In this document: positions 1 to 5,720 of the stretch, piece by piece
Numbering within the stretch: position 1 is the first letter of the stretch
Layout of the letters: each line of letters opens with the position of its first letter
DNA from: JAQVUB01 sp033809415
Lineage (GTDB): Bacteria > Verrucomicrobiota > Lentisphaeria > Oligosphaerales > Oligosphaeraceae
Direction: 5' to 3'
Length of the DNA stretch: 7,552 nucleotides
Assembly: GCA_033809415.1 (NCBI GenBank)
Contig: JAPXLT010000238.1
Location: 1 to 7,552, forward strand
Program-made: the position numbers and the translations under genes
The notes under the pieces: generated by a model
Seen by the model: only the letters and a program-made list of their open reading frames with translations
Told to the model about the DNA's origin: nothing
Databases searched by the model: none

Positions 1-17
1 GACTGAAAAAGTAAAGC

Positions 18-86
18 CGACCTTGACACACAAGAATTTTGGCAGAGCAGGCTCATTCGTCGAAGCAGCAACCCTACAAAATTTTC
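18..86 (+). repeat. Dispersed repeat module A, copy 1
   Basis: This 69-base stretch matches 5051-5121 with 59 of 69 aligned bases identical and one 2-base indel. Homology begins abruptly at CGACCTT; bases 1-17 do not match the sequence before the other copy. The other copy straddles the stop codon of the ketoacyl-synthase-like gene. Similarity continues through that stop into non-coding DNA, so this is a DNA repeat and not a paralogous gene end. An open frame (2-133) runs through it from the left edge. It could be the tail of a + strand gene outside the window, but nothing in it is recognisable. Function unknown. Confidence 0.75.
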
Positions 87-182
87 CGAGTTTTCCGTGC
101 TTTCCGTGGACAAAAATGGATTGTGGGCGTTAGCCCACGCCAAGCCTGTTCGTGTGGTTCGTGGTTAAAAAATCCTTTTTGG
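87..182 (+). repeat. Dispersed repeat, hairpin module D plus tail module E (copy 1)
   Basis: Bases 87-120 are built from TTTTCCGTG-like words. A hairpin follows: GTGGGC (123-128), loop GTTA, GCCCAC (133-138). The tail module is at about 142-180: TTCGTGTGGTTCGTGGTT, then an A run and ATCCTTTTT. Related copies are at 2831-2876, 4279-4320, 5370-5429, 6251-6302 and 7490-7552. Read on the minus strand, this copy lies downstream of the symporter and its terminator. It is too irregular and too short for an insertion sequence, and no coding capacity is recognisable. Bases 183-243, between this repeat and the terminator, show nothing I can identify. Confidence 0.8.
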
Positions 183-243
183 ATGGGGTCTATTTTTCTT
201 CTGTAAGGATGGAGCCTAATATACAGCAAATTTCAGGTGGGGC

Positions 244-283
244 AAAAAAAACGCTTCAGCCAGGGGTTACTGGCTGAAGCGTT
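244..283 (-). terminator. Rho-independent terminator of the symporter gene
   Basis: On the minus strand a perfect 14-bp stem (AACGCTTCAGCCAG, pairing 270-283 with 250-263) with a six-base loop is followed by a run of T residues (complement of the A run at 244-249). It starts 32 bases after the symporter stop codon. This is a textbook intrinsic terminator and marks the 3' end of that transcription unit. Confidence 0.93.
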
Positions 284-315
284 GTGGTTACGGGATCAGA
301 TAGATCGAGGCGGAT

Positions 316-2661
316 TTATTTCTTATCCTGCCCCTCCTGCTTCTCCTGGCGTTTCTTCTCGATTTCGGTGAAACGCGCCAAGTCTGCCGCGGAGAGATGT
401 CCGACGACCCGTCCGTCATCCTGGTCATCGGATTCTTGCTCTGCCAGGGTTTTGAACATTTTGACCAGATCGACCGTTCCTCCAATCGAGAACCAGATCG
501 TGGTGACGATAGCCACCAGCAGCGGGATCAGGAGGTTCTTGATGTAGAAGTAATGTCCCCACCAGGCAACTGGCCAGGGTGAAATGAAGTTCCAGATGAT
601 GACTGCCAGGAAACAGGCAACAAACCCGTAGCCGAAGCTCCAGATGAAGACGGAACAGGCCAGAATCTTGTCACCGCGGGTGTAATTCGGGTCAAAACCA
701 AGAATCTTCTCACGCATGAAGTTGCCCAGACTAAACGGCTTCTTGACCGGAGCTTCCACAGGTTCTTCCGCCTTGTCGCTGTAAATGCCACGGCGCAACA
801 AGCGATCCATGTTGAAAGGCTCCTTGCAGGTCAGCAGGGACACGATACAATACAGGATAACCGTCGTGGCATTGGCCAAGAACGAGATTTCGACAGAGTT
901 GATCGGGAATTTCTTCGGCGTCATTTCCCAGACGACATAGGGATGGAAAGGTCCGGAGACGGCACGCAGGAACTGATCCATGGCAGGCACCCAGCCCATC
1001 CTGTCAAAGAAGGGGTAGGCGTGTTCGACCCAAATCTGCTGCATGATAATGCCGCTGACGGCAATCACGGCGCCGACGATCAGCGACGTGTACGCTCCGG
1101 CAGTCGTGCCGCGCTTCCAGTATAGTCCCAGTGTAATAATCACACCGGCGCCGATCCAGATGGCGCCAGTGATGGCGAAGAACATCAAGATAAAGTCAAT
1201 TTGCGCGAAATAATAGCTGAACAGCAGGGCGAAGATGCAGACACCGGTAATAGACCAGCGCAAGGCTCGGATCTGCTCATGCGGCGTGAAGGGCTTCTTC
1301 CGCAGGGGCAGGACGAAATCCTGGACTACGATCGTGCCCCAGCTGTGCATGTAGGTAGTATCGGTACTGAGCATCAAGAAGAACATCAGCGCGGCAAAAA
1401 TGCCGGTCAATCCCATCGGCAGAATATTTCGCAGGGAGATCGAGACCAGCATCTGGTTGTAGATCGTTGCAAAGGTCTGCGCGATCTTCTTGCCGCCGGC
1501 GGTTTCCCCGAGTTCGCGGTTGGTTAATGCAATATAGGGGTCGGCGGTCTCCGCCACGTGCTCTTCCTTGGTGGCATAGCTCTCGCTGAACTGCTGCCGC
1601 GCAGGAATCTGCTGATACTTTTCCTTCAGGCTGTCGCGTAGCTCGGCATGCTCTTCGCCTGGAAGAACATCATTGATCGTTTTGGTTGCCAGCTCGGCAC
1701 GGGTCACGCGTGCCTCCTCGGCATATTTCGGGGAATTCAAGTAGCAGATTGCGACTACTGCCAGCAGGATAAAGATCATCGTACCGAAGCCACCGCGCCA
1801 GGTTCCAAGGAGTCCGCCCATTTTGGCCTCATGGGGATTTAGCGCTGCGCCATTGTAACCGCTGGTTCCCCCCCAGGACATGCGTCCAAGGAACAAGCCA
1901 ATGATTCCGGAAAAGACATAGAACAGGTTGAAGTCGCGCAGGTTCTGAATATCGTAGGGGTTCAGGAAGCTTTCCCCCGGCGGGCGGGCCATCAGAGCCG
2001 GCAGCATTTCATCCTGCCAGGAGAATCTCCACATGATATAGAGGACGATGATGGCGTACATTGGATAACTGATCAGGCCCTGCACGCAATCGGTGGTCAT
2101 AATGGTAACCTGGCCGCCAAGTAAAGCGATGAACAAAGCCAGTCCTAGGCAAGCAATCATCACTATCATGAAGGTCGGCAGCGAGAAGCCGAAGACATTT
2201 ATCCTTAACGGCAACCCCAGGAAATAGATTATAAAGCGCGCCCCGACGGCCGGGAAGATGGCGTAGTTGACAATGCCGGAAATGGATTGGATGACAGCGG
2301 CGGTGACCCGCAGTGACCGGCTGTAGCGCATCTCGAAGAACTGCCCCATGGTCATCGCCCGGGTTTCCCGGAAGCGATAGGTACAGAATCCGAGCAGACC
2401 CATGATCAGTGAGATCGGGGCAGTCAAAGTTGACCAGAAGGATACGGCAAACCCGCAGTTATAGTACATCTCCATGATGGCGACCGCGCTGATCAGACCC
2501 ATGCCGGCCTCGCCGGAGGCCACCGAGATCACATAACGCCCGCCTACACGCCCTGCCGTCAGGAAATCCGCAACACCCTTGACGTATTTCTGCGATTTCC
2601 AGCCGATATACAAGACCACGATCGACGGAACCCAAATCAGAATCCAATCCAACCAAAACAT
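316..2661 (-). CDS. Sodium:solute symporter (SSS) family transporter, 781 aa
   Basis: Predicted inner-membrane secondary transporter that would couple Na+ entry to uptake of an organic solute; the substrate cannot be read from sequence. I count about 15 hydrophobic segments, at residues 1-20, 43-64, 74-95, 117-149, 160-183, 192-212, 246-262, 289-308, 413-431, 470-485, 488-513, 522-543, 591-611, 667-692 and 709-730. The N-terminal FLTAGRVGGRY followed by GEAGMGLISAV is typical of the family's first core helices. STDTT (432-436) lies where SSS members carry the serine/threonine pair of the Na2 sodium site. Unusual features are a charged hydrophilic insert of about 100 residues (309-412, extracytoplasmic by family topology) and a Lys/Glu/Gln-rich C-terminus. 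The start is well supported: AAGGAG (complement of 2667-2672) lies five bases before the ATG. It is monocistronic, with its own terminator. Family call sure; exact subfamily not. Confidence 0.9.
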   Translation of the reverse strand: MFWLDWILIWVPSIVVLYIGWKSQKYVKGVADFLTAGRVGGRYVISVASGEAGMGLISAVAIMEMYYNCGFAVSFWSTLTAPISLIMGLLGFCTYRFRETRAMTMGQFFEMRYSRSLRVTAAVIQSISGIVNYAIFPAVGARFIIYFLGLPLRINVFGFSLPTFMIVMIACLGLALFIALLGGQVTIMTTDCVQGLISYPMYAIIVLYIMWRFSWQDEMLPALMARPPGESFLNPYDIQNLRDFNLFYVFSGIIGLFLGRMSWGGTSGYNGAALNPHEAKMGGLLGTWRGGFGTMIFILLAVVAICYLNSPKYAEEARVTRAELATKTINDVLPGEEHAELRDSLKEKYQQIPARQQFSESYATKEEHVAETADPYIALTNRELGETAGGKKIAQTFATIYNQMLVSISLRNILPMGLTGIFAALMFFLMLSTDTTYMHSWGTIVVQDFVLPLRKKPFTPHEQIRALRWSITGVCIFALLFSYYFAQIDFILMFFAITGAIWIGAGVIITLGLYWKRGTTAGAYTSLIVGAVIAVSGIIMQQIWVEHAYPFFDRMGWVPAMDQFLRAVSGPFHPYVVWEMTPKKFPINSVEISFLANATTVILYCIVSLLTCKEPFNMDRLLRRGIYSDKAEEPVEAPVKKPFSLGNFMREKILGFDPNYTRGDKILACSVFIWSFGYGFVACFLAVIIWNFISPWPVAWWGHYFYIKNLLIPLLVAIVTTIWFSIGGTVDLVKMFKTLAEQESDDQDDGRVVGHLSAADLARFTEIEKKRQEKQEGQDKK

Positions 2662-2666
2662 TGTTG

Positions 2667-2672
2667 CTCCTT
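2667..2672 (-). promoter_or_regulatory. Ribosome binding site of the symporter gene
   Basis: Minus-strand AAGGAG is five bases from the ATG at 2661 and fixes that start. Further upstream (to about 2830) the DNA is AT-rich with runs of T on the minus strand, but I find no convincing -35/-10 pair. Confidence 0.8.
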
Positions 2673-2830
2673 ATTTTACTTGTTTGTGGGAATCTTAATA
2701 CAAATGCAATGAAAAAAATTTGGAAATTGGCTTAATGGGATAGAGATATAACGCCGCTATCCGCTAAAAAATTGACTAAAACAGAAAAATAACAGGAATT
2801 TGAGCAGCGGCAGTGCGGCAATATGGAATT

Positions 2831-2876
2831 TTTCATGTTTTCGTGCCTTTTCGTGTGGTTCGTTGTTAAAAAAAAA
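2831..2876 (+). repeat. Dispersed tail module E (copy 2), at the rnc 3' end
   Basis: Contains TTTTCGTGCC, TTTTCGTGTGG and TTCGTTGTT, then nine A residues. Bases 2838-2873 are identical over 36 bp to the reverse complement of 4279-4314. Read on the minus strand it starts 10 bases after the rnc stop codon, within the T run of the putative rnc terminator. The reverse complement reads as the peptide LTTNHTKRHE in spurious frames, which makes copies easy to recognise. There is no hairpin module D beside this copy. Confidence 0.85.
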
Positions 2877-2892
2877 TTGCTGGTATCACCAG
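2868..2892 (-). terminator. Possible intrinsic terminator overlapping the rnc stop codon
   Basis: On the minus strand CTGGT-GAT-ACCAG (2892 to 2880), whose loop includes part of the TGA stop region, is followed by CAA and nine T residues. The stem is only five base pairs, so termination could be weak. The T run is also the first part of repeat module E, so repeat and terminator may be one functional unit. Confidence 0.45.
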
Positions 2893-3605
2893 TTGGGATG
2901 CTGCATGGCTTTTTTGGCAGCGTCGCATTCAGCGGTTTTACGGCTTTTGCCGCTGCCCCGGGCGATTTCCTTTCCATTGAGCATGATCTTGACCTCGTAG
3001 ACCGGCCGATGCACGGGACCATGCGCCGACAAACAGACGTATTCCGGTTTGGCTTGCTGCGTGGATTGGCAATGCTCGAGCAGCATCCCCTTGGGATTTT
3101 CCTCGAGCCCAAGAAGGTTCACACAATCTTCCGGCGAAGGCAGCAGGCGAGAGCAAACCGCCCGTGCGGCTTCCAAGCCCCCGTCCAGATATATGGCTCC
3201 AAGGAAAGCCTCGAAGGCATCGCCTAAGATGGATGCGCGCTCGCGCCCCCCGGTGAGGTTCTCGCCATTGCCCAGCAGCAAAGCCCGGTCGAGGCCGAGC
3301 CGCAATGCATATTCCGCAGTGGCTTTTTCCTTGGCGAGCAAGGAGCGTGTCCGAGTCAATATCCCTTCCTGGGCATCCGGCAGTCCGGCAAAGAGGAAAT
3401 CGCTGAGGATCAGTTGCAGGACGGAGTCCCCCAGGAACTCGAGGCGTTGATTAAACGGGCAGGGGGGAGTCTGTTCGGCGGCATAAGATGAATGCGTCAG
3501 GGCCAGCAGGAAAAGGGCTTGATCCTTGAACGAATAACCGGAAACTTCTTCGATCTGCGCAAGCACCCCCGGCATTTCGGAATCTTTGGGATTGAAAATT
3601 CTCAT
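2886..3605 (-). CDS. rnc: Ribonuclease III
   Basis: Endoribonuclease cutting double-stranded RNA, used in rRNA precursor processing and mRNA or antisense-RNA turnover. The catalytic domain is at about residues 12-155. It has the signature NQRLEFLGDS (52-61), with metal ligands E56 and D60; E80 in QEGILTRTRSLL; and GDAFEA with D129 and E132. NPKGMLLEHCQ (170-180) opens a C-terminal double-stranded-RNA-binding domain that ends with GSGKSRKTAECDAAKKAM. At 239 residues it is of usual length. The usual Glu of NERLEFLGD is Gln53 here; Dicer-type RNase III domains also carry Gln there, so activity is expected. Neither the first ATG nor ATG 3575 (residue 11, which matches the E. coli N-terminus better) has a clear Shine-Dalgarno. 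It is divergent from efp, with no operon partner visible. Confidence 0.95.
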   Translation of the reverse strand: MRIFNPKDSEMPGVLAQIEEVSGYSFKDQALFLLALTHSSYAAEQTPPCPFNQRLEFLGDSVLQLILSDFLFAGLPDAQEGILTRTRSLLAKEKATAEYALRLGLDRALLLGNGENLTGGRERASILGDAFEAFLGAIYLDGGLEAARAVCSRLLPSPEDCVNLLGLEENPKGMLLEHCQSTQQAKPEYVCLSAHGPVHRPVYEVKIMLNGKEIARGSGKSRKTAECDAAKKAMQHPNW

Positions 3606-3699
3606 GGGAATATTATTTTAAACGAATTGCATTCAGAAAAGCGGTTGTCAAGAGTTTAACATAACAACTGCTGGATTTATTTCAACAACGGAGACAAAA
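3606..3699. promoter_or_regulatory. Divergent rnc/efp intergenic region
   Basis: The 94 bases between the two start codons must hold promoters for both genes unless rnc starts internally. On the minus strand TAAAAT (complement of 3615-3620) lies nine bases before the rnc ATG, which would give a very short or absent leader and fits the lack of a Shine-Dalgarno. Minus-strand TTGACA (complement of 3646-3651) is 25 bases away, too far to pair with it. On the plus strand TTGTCA (3645-3650) is a -35-like word without a good -10 partner. The efp ribosome site GGAG (3690-3693) is six bases from its ATG. Promoter assignments here are weak. Confidence 0.35.
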
Positions 3700-4269
3700 A
3701 TGTTTGAAGCATCGGATTTACGAAAAGGCTTGAAAATCGAGATGGACGGTGACCCTTACATTGTCACCGAATTTGATTTTTGCAAACCCGGCAAGGGGCA
3801 GGCGCTGTATCGTTGCAAACTGAAAAACATGATTTCCGGCGGGACGGTTGACAAGACTTTCCGTTCGGTTGACAAGATCGGCAAACCGGACCTCGAGGAA
3901 AAAGAATTGCATTTTTCCTACGAAGAGGGAAATGGCATCTATATTTTCTTTGATCCAAATACCCACGACGAAGTCCGCATCGATGAAAAGCTTCTCGGTG
4001 ATTACAAGTATTTCCTAGATGACGACATGGCCTGCTCAATCCTCTTCTACCGCGACCGCGCTATCGAAATCACCCTGCCTTTCTTTGTCGAAAAGAAAAT
4101 TACTGAAACTGAGCCTGGCGCACGCGGCGACACTGCTACCAACGTCACCAAGCCGGCCAAAATCGAAAATGGCTATGAAATCCAGGTGCCCCTGTTTGTC
4201 AATATCGGCGATACCGTCCGCATCGATACCCGTACCGGACAATACGCCGACCGCGTCAGCAAAGCCTGA
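3700..4269 (+). CDS. efp: Elongation factor P
   Basis: Translation factor that binds between the P and E sites of the ribosome and relieves stalling at consecutive prolines. The 189-residue length is standard. All three beta-barrel domains are present. The N-terminal KOW-like domain carries the tip loop KPGKGQA, with Lys32 at the position modified in many bacteria. The middle OB domain spans about 68-130. The C-terminal OB domain carries the family signature KPAKIENGYEIQVPLFVNIGD (about 152-172) and ends DTRTGQYADRVSKA. A Lys at the tip argues against the arginine-rhamnosylation (EarP) type; no modification enzyme gene lies in the window. The start is supported by GGAG six bases upstream. It is divergent from rnc and is followed, 9 bases past the stop, by an inverted repeat module E. 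Confidence 0.97.
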   Translation: MFEASDLRKGLKIEMDGDPYIVTEFDFCKPGKGQALYRCKLKNMISGGTVDKTFRSVDKIGKPDLEEKELHFSYEEGNGIYIFFDPNTHDEVRIDEKLLGDYKYFLDDDMACSILFYRDRAIEITLPFFVEKKITETEPGARGDTATNVTKPAKIENGYEIQVPLFVNIGDTVRIDTRTGQYADRVSKA

Positions 4270-4278
4270 AAATAAAAA

Positions 4279-4320
4279 TTTTTTAACAACGAACCACACG
4301 AAAAGGCACGAAAATTTTTC
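4279..4320 (-). repeat. Dispersed tail module E (copy 3), at the efp 3' end
   Basis: The reverse complement of 4279-4314 is identical over 36 bp to 2838-2873. Read along efp transcription it is six T residues, then AACAACGAACCACACG and AAAAGGCACGAAAA, beginning nine bases after the TGA. Relative to the gene it follows, its orientation is the same as at rnc and ruvB. No hairpin precedes the T run, so efp has no obvious classical terminator. The copy fills most of the gap between efp and the next + strand gene. Confidence 0.88.
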
Positions 4321-4341
4321 TAGGGGTTGCTGCTTTGATGG

Positions 4342-5085
4342 ATGAGCCTGTTTATGGAATTGCAGATCAGCGAAATGGCCTGGATTTTAGGTAGCAGTAT
4401 CGGAACCGGCGCCGCGCTTCTCGATGACGAGCATCTGCTGAAGGCGCAGCCGGATGACAACCTGAAACTGACCTCGTTCTCTGCCAAACCCTATTTGGAT
4501 TCCATGAAAGGCTTCCTTGATCCCGCCGGACATTTTACGCTGGCGGCATGCAGCCTGCTGAAAAAAGCAGCCGAAGACCAGGGCGGAGAAACCGATTGTA
4601 CCGGCATCGCCGCCCTGACTCGATATGGCGCAGGTGGGGCTGCCTTTACCTTTTTCTCGCAGCTGGTACAGAAAGGTCCCCGCCTGGCCAGTCCGCTGAT
4701 ATTTCCGCATTCCTATGCCAGTACGGCACCGAATCTGGCCGCCATCGAGTTCGGCTGGAACGGATCTCATATAATCTATTTCGGAAAACAGGACTGCCGG
4801 GAGCCATTCGAGTTTGCCGCTACTCGCCTCGAGGAAGATTCCGCACAGAGCATGATTATCCTTGTCTTCGAGGCGGTACCCTTCGAGTTGCTGCCGGAAA
4901 ACCAGCAAATCCGCAATGGTGCGCTGGCCTTGCTTTTGCAGAAAACCTCGGAACGCCCTGCCCGTCTGCGCTTTACGCTGCAACAGCTGCGCACATTGCC
5001 ACCCGTCATCTCCAACATGGGCAGCGTGCAAGATACCCTGCTGCTACTGACGACCTTGGCACACAAGAATTTTGCCAAAGCATGA
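4342..5085 (+). CDS. Ketoacyl-synthase-like protein (Ketoacyl-synt_2 / chain-length-factor type), no active-site Cys
   Basis: Resembles the N-terminal half of beta-ketoacyl synthases, as in the short (about 240 aa) chain-length-factor-like proteins of aryl polyene-type clusters. WILGSSIGTG (14-23) fits the first strand. FLDPAGHFTLAACSLLKKA (58-76) fits the helix before the 'AL.DAG' motif. GPRLASPLIFPHSYASTAPNLAAIEFGWNG (112-141) fits the segment leading to the nucleophile elbow. PFEFAATRLEEDSAQSMIILVFEA (155-178) fits the following helix and strand. No ACxSG nucleophile motif is present (Lys149 by my alignment) and the C-terminal catalytic His domain is absent, so a non-catalytic partner or pseudoenzyme is likely. 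There are no other lipid or polyketide genes nearby. The start is uncertain: 4342, 4354 and 4375 are all in frame and none has a good ribosome site; 4375 fits the fold best. The last ten or so codons and the stop lie in repeat module A. Family call by eye only. Confidence 0.6.
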   Translation: MSLFMELQISEMAWILGSSIGTGAALLDDEHLLKAQPDDNLKLTSFSAKPYLDSMKGFLDPAGHFTLAACSLLKKAAEDQGGETDCTGIAALTRYGAGGAAFTFFSQLVQKGPRLASPLIFPHSYASTAPNLAAIEFGWNGSHIIYFGKQDCREPFEFAATRLEEDSAQSMIILVFEAVPFELLPENQQIRNGALALLLQKTSERPARLRFTLQQLRTLPPVISNMGSVQDTLLLLTTLAHKNFAKA

Positions 5086-5121
5086 TCATCCGCCAAAGCA
5101 GCAATCCTATAAAAAATTTTC
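5051..5121 (+). repeat. Dispersed repeat module A, copy 2 (overlaps gene end)
   Basis: Partner of 18-86: 59 of 69 aligned bases are identical, plus a 2-base indel. It begins in codon 237 of the ketoacyl-synthase-like gene, includes the TGA (5083-5085) and runs on into AATCCTATAAAAAATTTTC. In copy 1 the bases matching the TGA read AGG, so the stop depends on this copy's own substitutions. The C-terminal residues THKNF-like string here (TLAHKNFAKA) therefore come from repeat DNA. Confidence 0.75.
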
Positions 5122-5163
5122 GTGCTACTATTGCCAAACTTCTTGTTTTTTGCGAAAGATTTT
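5117..5163 (+). repeat. Dispersed repeat module B, copy 1
   Basis: Aligns without gaps to 7344-7390: 36 of 47 bases are identical, including TTTTCGT, CTACTAT, a T6 run and AAGAT-like words. Both copies are on the + strand and both lie upstream of a module D/E copy. It directly follows module A here. Confidence 0.6.
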
Positions 5164-5165
5164 TT

Positions 5166-5253
5166 ATGGACGATGGACAGGGACAGGAATGGACACGATG
5201 GACTGAATGGACAAGAATGGACTGCTGAATGGACAATGGACAATGGACGATGG
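5166..5253 (+). repeat. Degenerate tandem array of ATGGAC words
   Basis: Ten GGAC words, mostly inside (A)ATGGAC(A/G/T), occur at irregular intervals of 6 to 12 bases. The spacing is not a multiple of three, so it does not encode a regular peptide repeat; frames through it read as Trp-Thr-rich or Ser/His-rich strings that look spurious. Likely a slippage- or recombination-grown intergenic array. After it, 5254-5300 shows no structure I can name. Confidence 0.8.
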
Positions 5254-5314
5254 GCAGAGATTATGTCTCGCCTTTCAGGGCTGATTCCAACATCGCCGAT
5301 CCGACCGATCAGCT

Positions 5315-5366
5315 GTCCGTGTTCCGTCCGTGTCCCGTCCGTGTTCCGTCCGTGTAAAGTCCGTGT
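5315..5366 (+). repeat. 11-bp tandem repeat, about 4.7 units
   Basis: Units are GTCCGTGTTCC (5315-5325), GTCCGTGTCCC (5326-5336), GTCCGTGTTCC (5337-5347), GTCCGTGTAAA (5348-5358) and the partial GTCCGTGT (5359-5366). The unit is close in wording to the TTCCGTG blocks of module E, so it may have grown from one. Just before it, GACCGATCA (5303-5311) recurs at 7473-7481, ahead of the other hairpin copy. Copy number could vary between strains. Confidence 0.92.
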
Positions 5367-5369
5367 GGG

Positions 5370-5429
5370 TTGCGGGCGATCAGTCCGCGCCAAGGCTTCC
5401 GTGTTTTCCGTGGTAAAAAAATCCTTTTT
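5370..5429 (+). repeat. Dispersed hairpin module D plus tail module E (copy 4)
   Basis: The hairpin is GCGGGC (5372-5377), loop GATCA, GTCCGC (5383-5388), with one G-T wobble. It is followed by GCCAAGGCTTCCGTG, TTTTCCGTGGT, seven A and TCCTTTTT, nearly the same order and ending as copy 1. On the minus strand it lies about 78 bases downstream of the antitoxin stop. Bases 5430-5507, between repeat and antitoxin, are T-rich but show no hairpin terminator. Confidence 0.8.
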
Positions 5430-5507
5430 AATACTTGATTGTTCGATTTTTTTTCAGATCAGCCTCGCCCTTGCTGTCTTTTTTCTGGTTTTTTCTCAAG
5501 GCACCGA

Positions 5508-5708
5508 TTATACAAATGCCGCGCATTCAGCAAGGCGCCGCTTTTCCTCTTCCACCTTTTCAAGGATTTCGCTGGATATTTCCTCTGCTCCGCATTCGCA
5601 TTGCAAATACTCGACGTCAGGAATGAAAATCGTGCCGTAACGTTCCGATTCCCATGTGTATCCTGTTTTCTTCTTTTGCTGTTTTCCGCAATATGGGCAT
5701 GTGTTCAT
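5508..5708 (-). CDS. Short MqsA/YgiT-type zinc-finger antitoxin
   Basis: Probable antitoxin of the adjacent MqsR-like toxin. The 66-residue protein begins MNTCPYCG and has a second cysteine pair in LQCECGAEE, giving Cys4, Cys7, Cys37 and Cys39 as likely zinc ligands. Between them TGYTWESERYGTIFIPDVEYLQC matches the strand pattern of YgiT-type fingers (MqsA N-terminal domain), which binds the toxin. The C-terminal helix SSEILEKVEEEKRRL is typical. MqsA proper (131 aa in E. coli) has a C-terminal HTH DNA-binding domain; here the protein simply ends, so self-regulation by MqsA-type DNA binding is not expected. The second finger knuckle is CxC, not the usual CxxC. I chose ATG 5708 over 5726 because AGAGGT lies six bases before it. 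It is translationally coupled behind the toxin. Confidence 0.75.
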   Translation of the reverse strand: MNTCPYCGKQQKKKTGYTWESERYGTIFIPDVEYLQCECGAEEISSEILEKVEEEKRRLAECAAFV

Positions 5709-5714
5709 GGCTGC

Positions 5715-5720
5715 ACCTCT
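5715..5720 (-). promoter_or_regulatory. Ribosome binding site of the antitoxin, overlapping the toxin stop
   Basis: Minus-strand AGAGGT lies six bases before ATG 5708 and overlaps the toxin's TAG (5719-5721). This decides the antitoxin start and points to translational coupling within one mRNA. Confidence 0.7.

Noticed and set aside
2..133. Open + strand frame running in from the left edge (ends with TAG in the hairpin module)
   Set aside because: It lies wholly in repeat DNA and its only similarity is to module A at DNA level, so there is no support for a coding sequence inside the window.
2732..3112. Minus-strand open frame containing TTNHTKRHE
   Set aside because: It overlaps rnc in another frame and continues through the tail repeat; the peptide is a product of the repeat.
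5053..5079. Terminator hairpin TTGGC...GCCAA at the end of the ketoacyl-synthase-like gene
   Set aside because: Only five pairs with a 13-base loop, no T run directly after it, and not preserved in the other copy of module A.
5315..5366. CRISPR-like array
   Set aside because: The 11-bp units are directly adjacent with no spacers, and no cas gene is present.
4776..5393. Minus-strand 205-codon frame over the ketoacyl-synthase-like gene and tandem arrays
   Set aside because: Low-complexity Ser/His/Pro strings from the arrays, antisense to a better-supported gene.
5122..5640. 172-codon + strand open frame across the repeat region and antitoxin antisense
   Set aside because: It runs through the GGAC array, the 11-bp array and module E and then antisense to the antitoxin; no family resemblance and no ribosome site.
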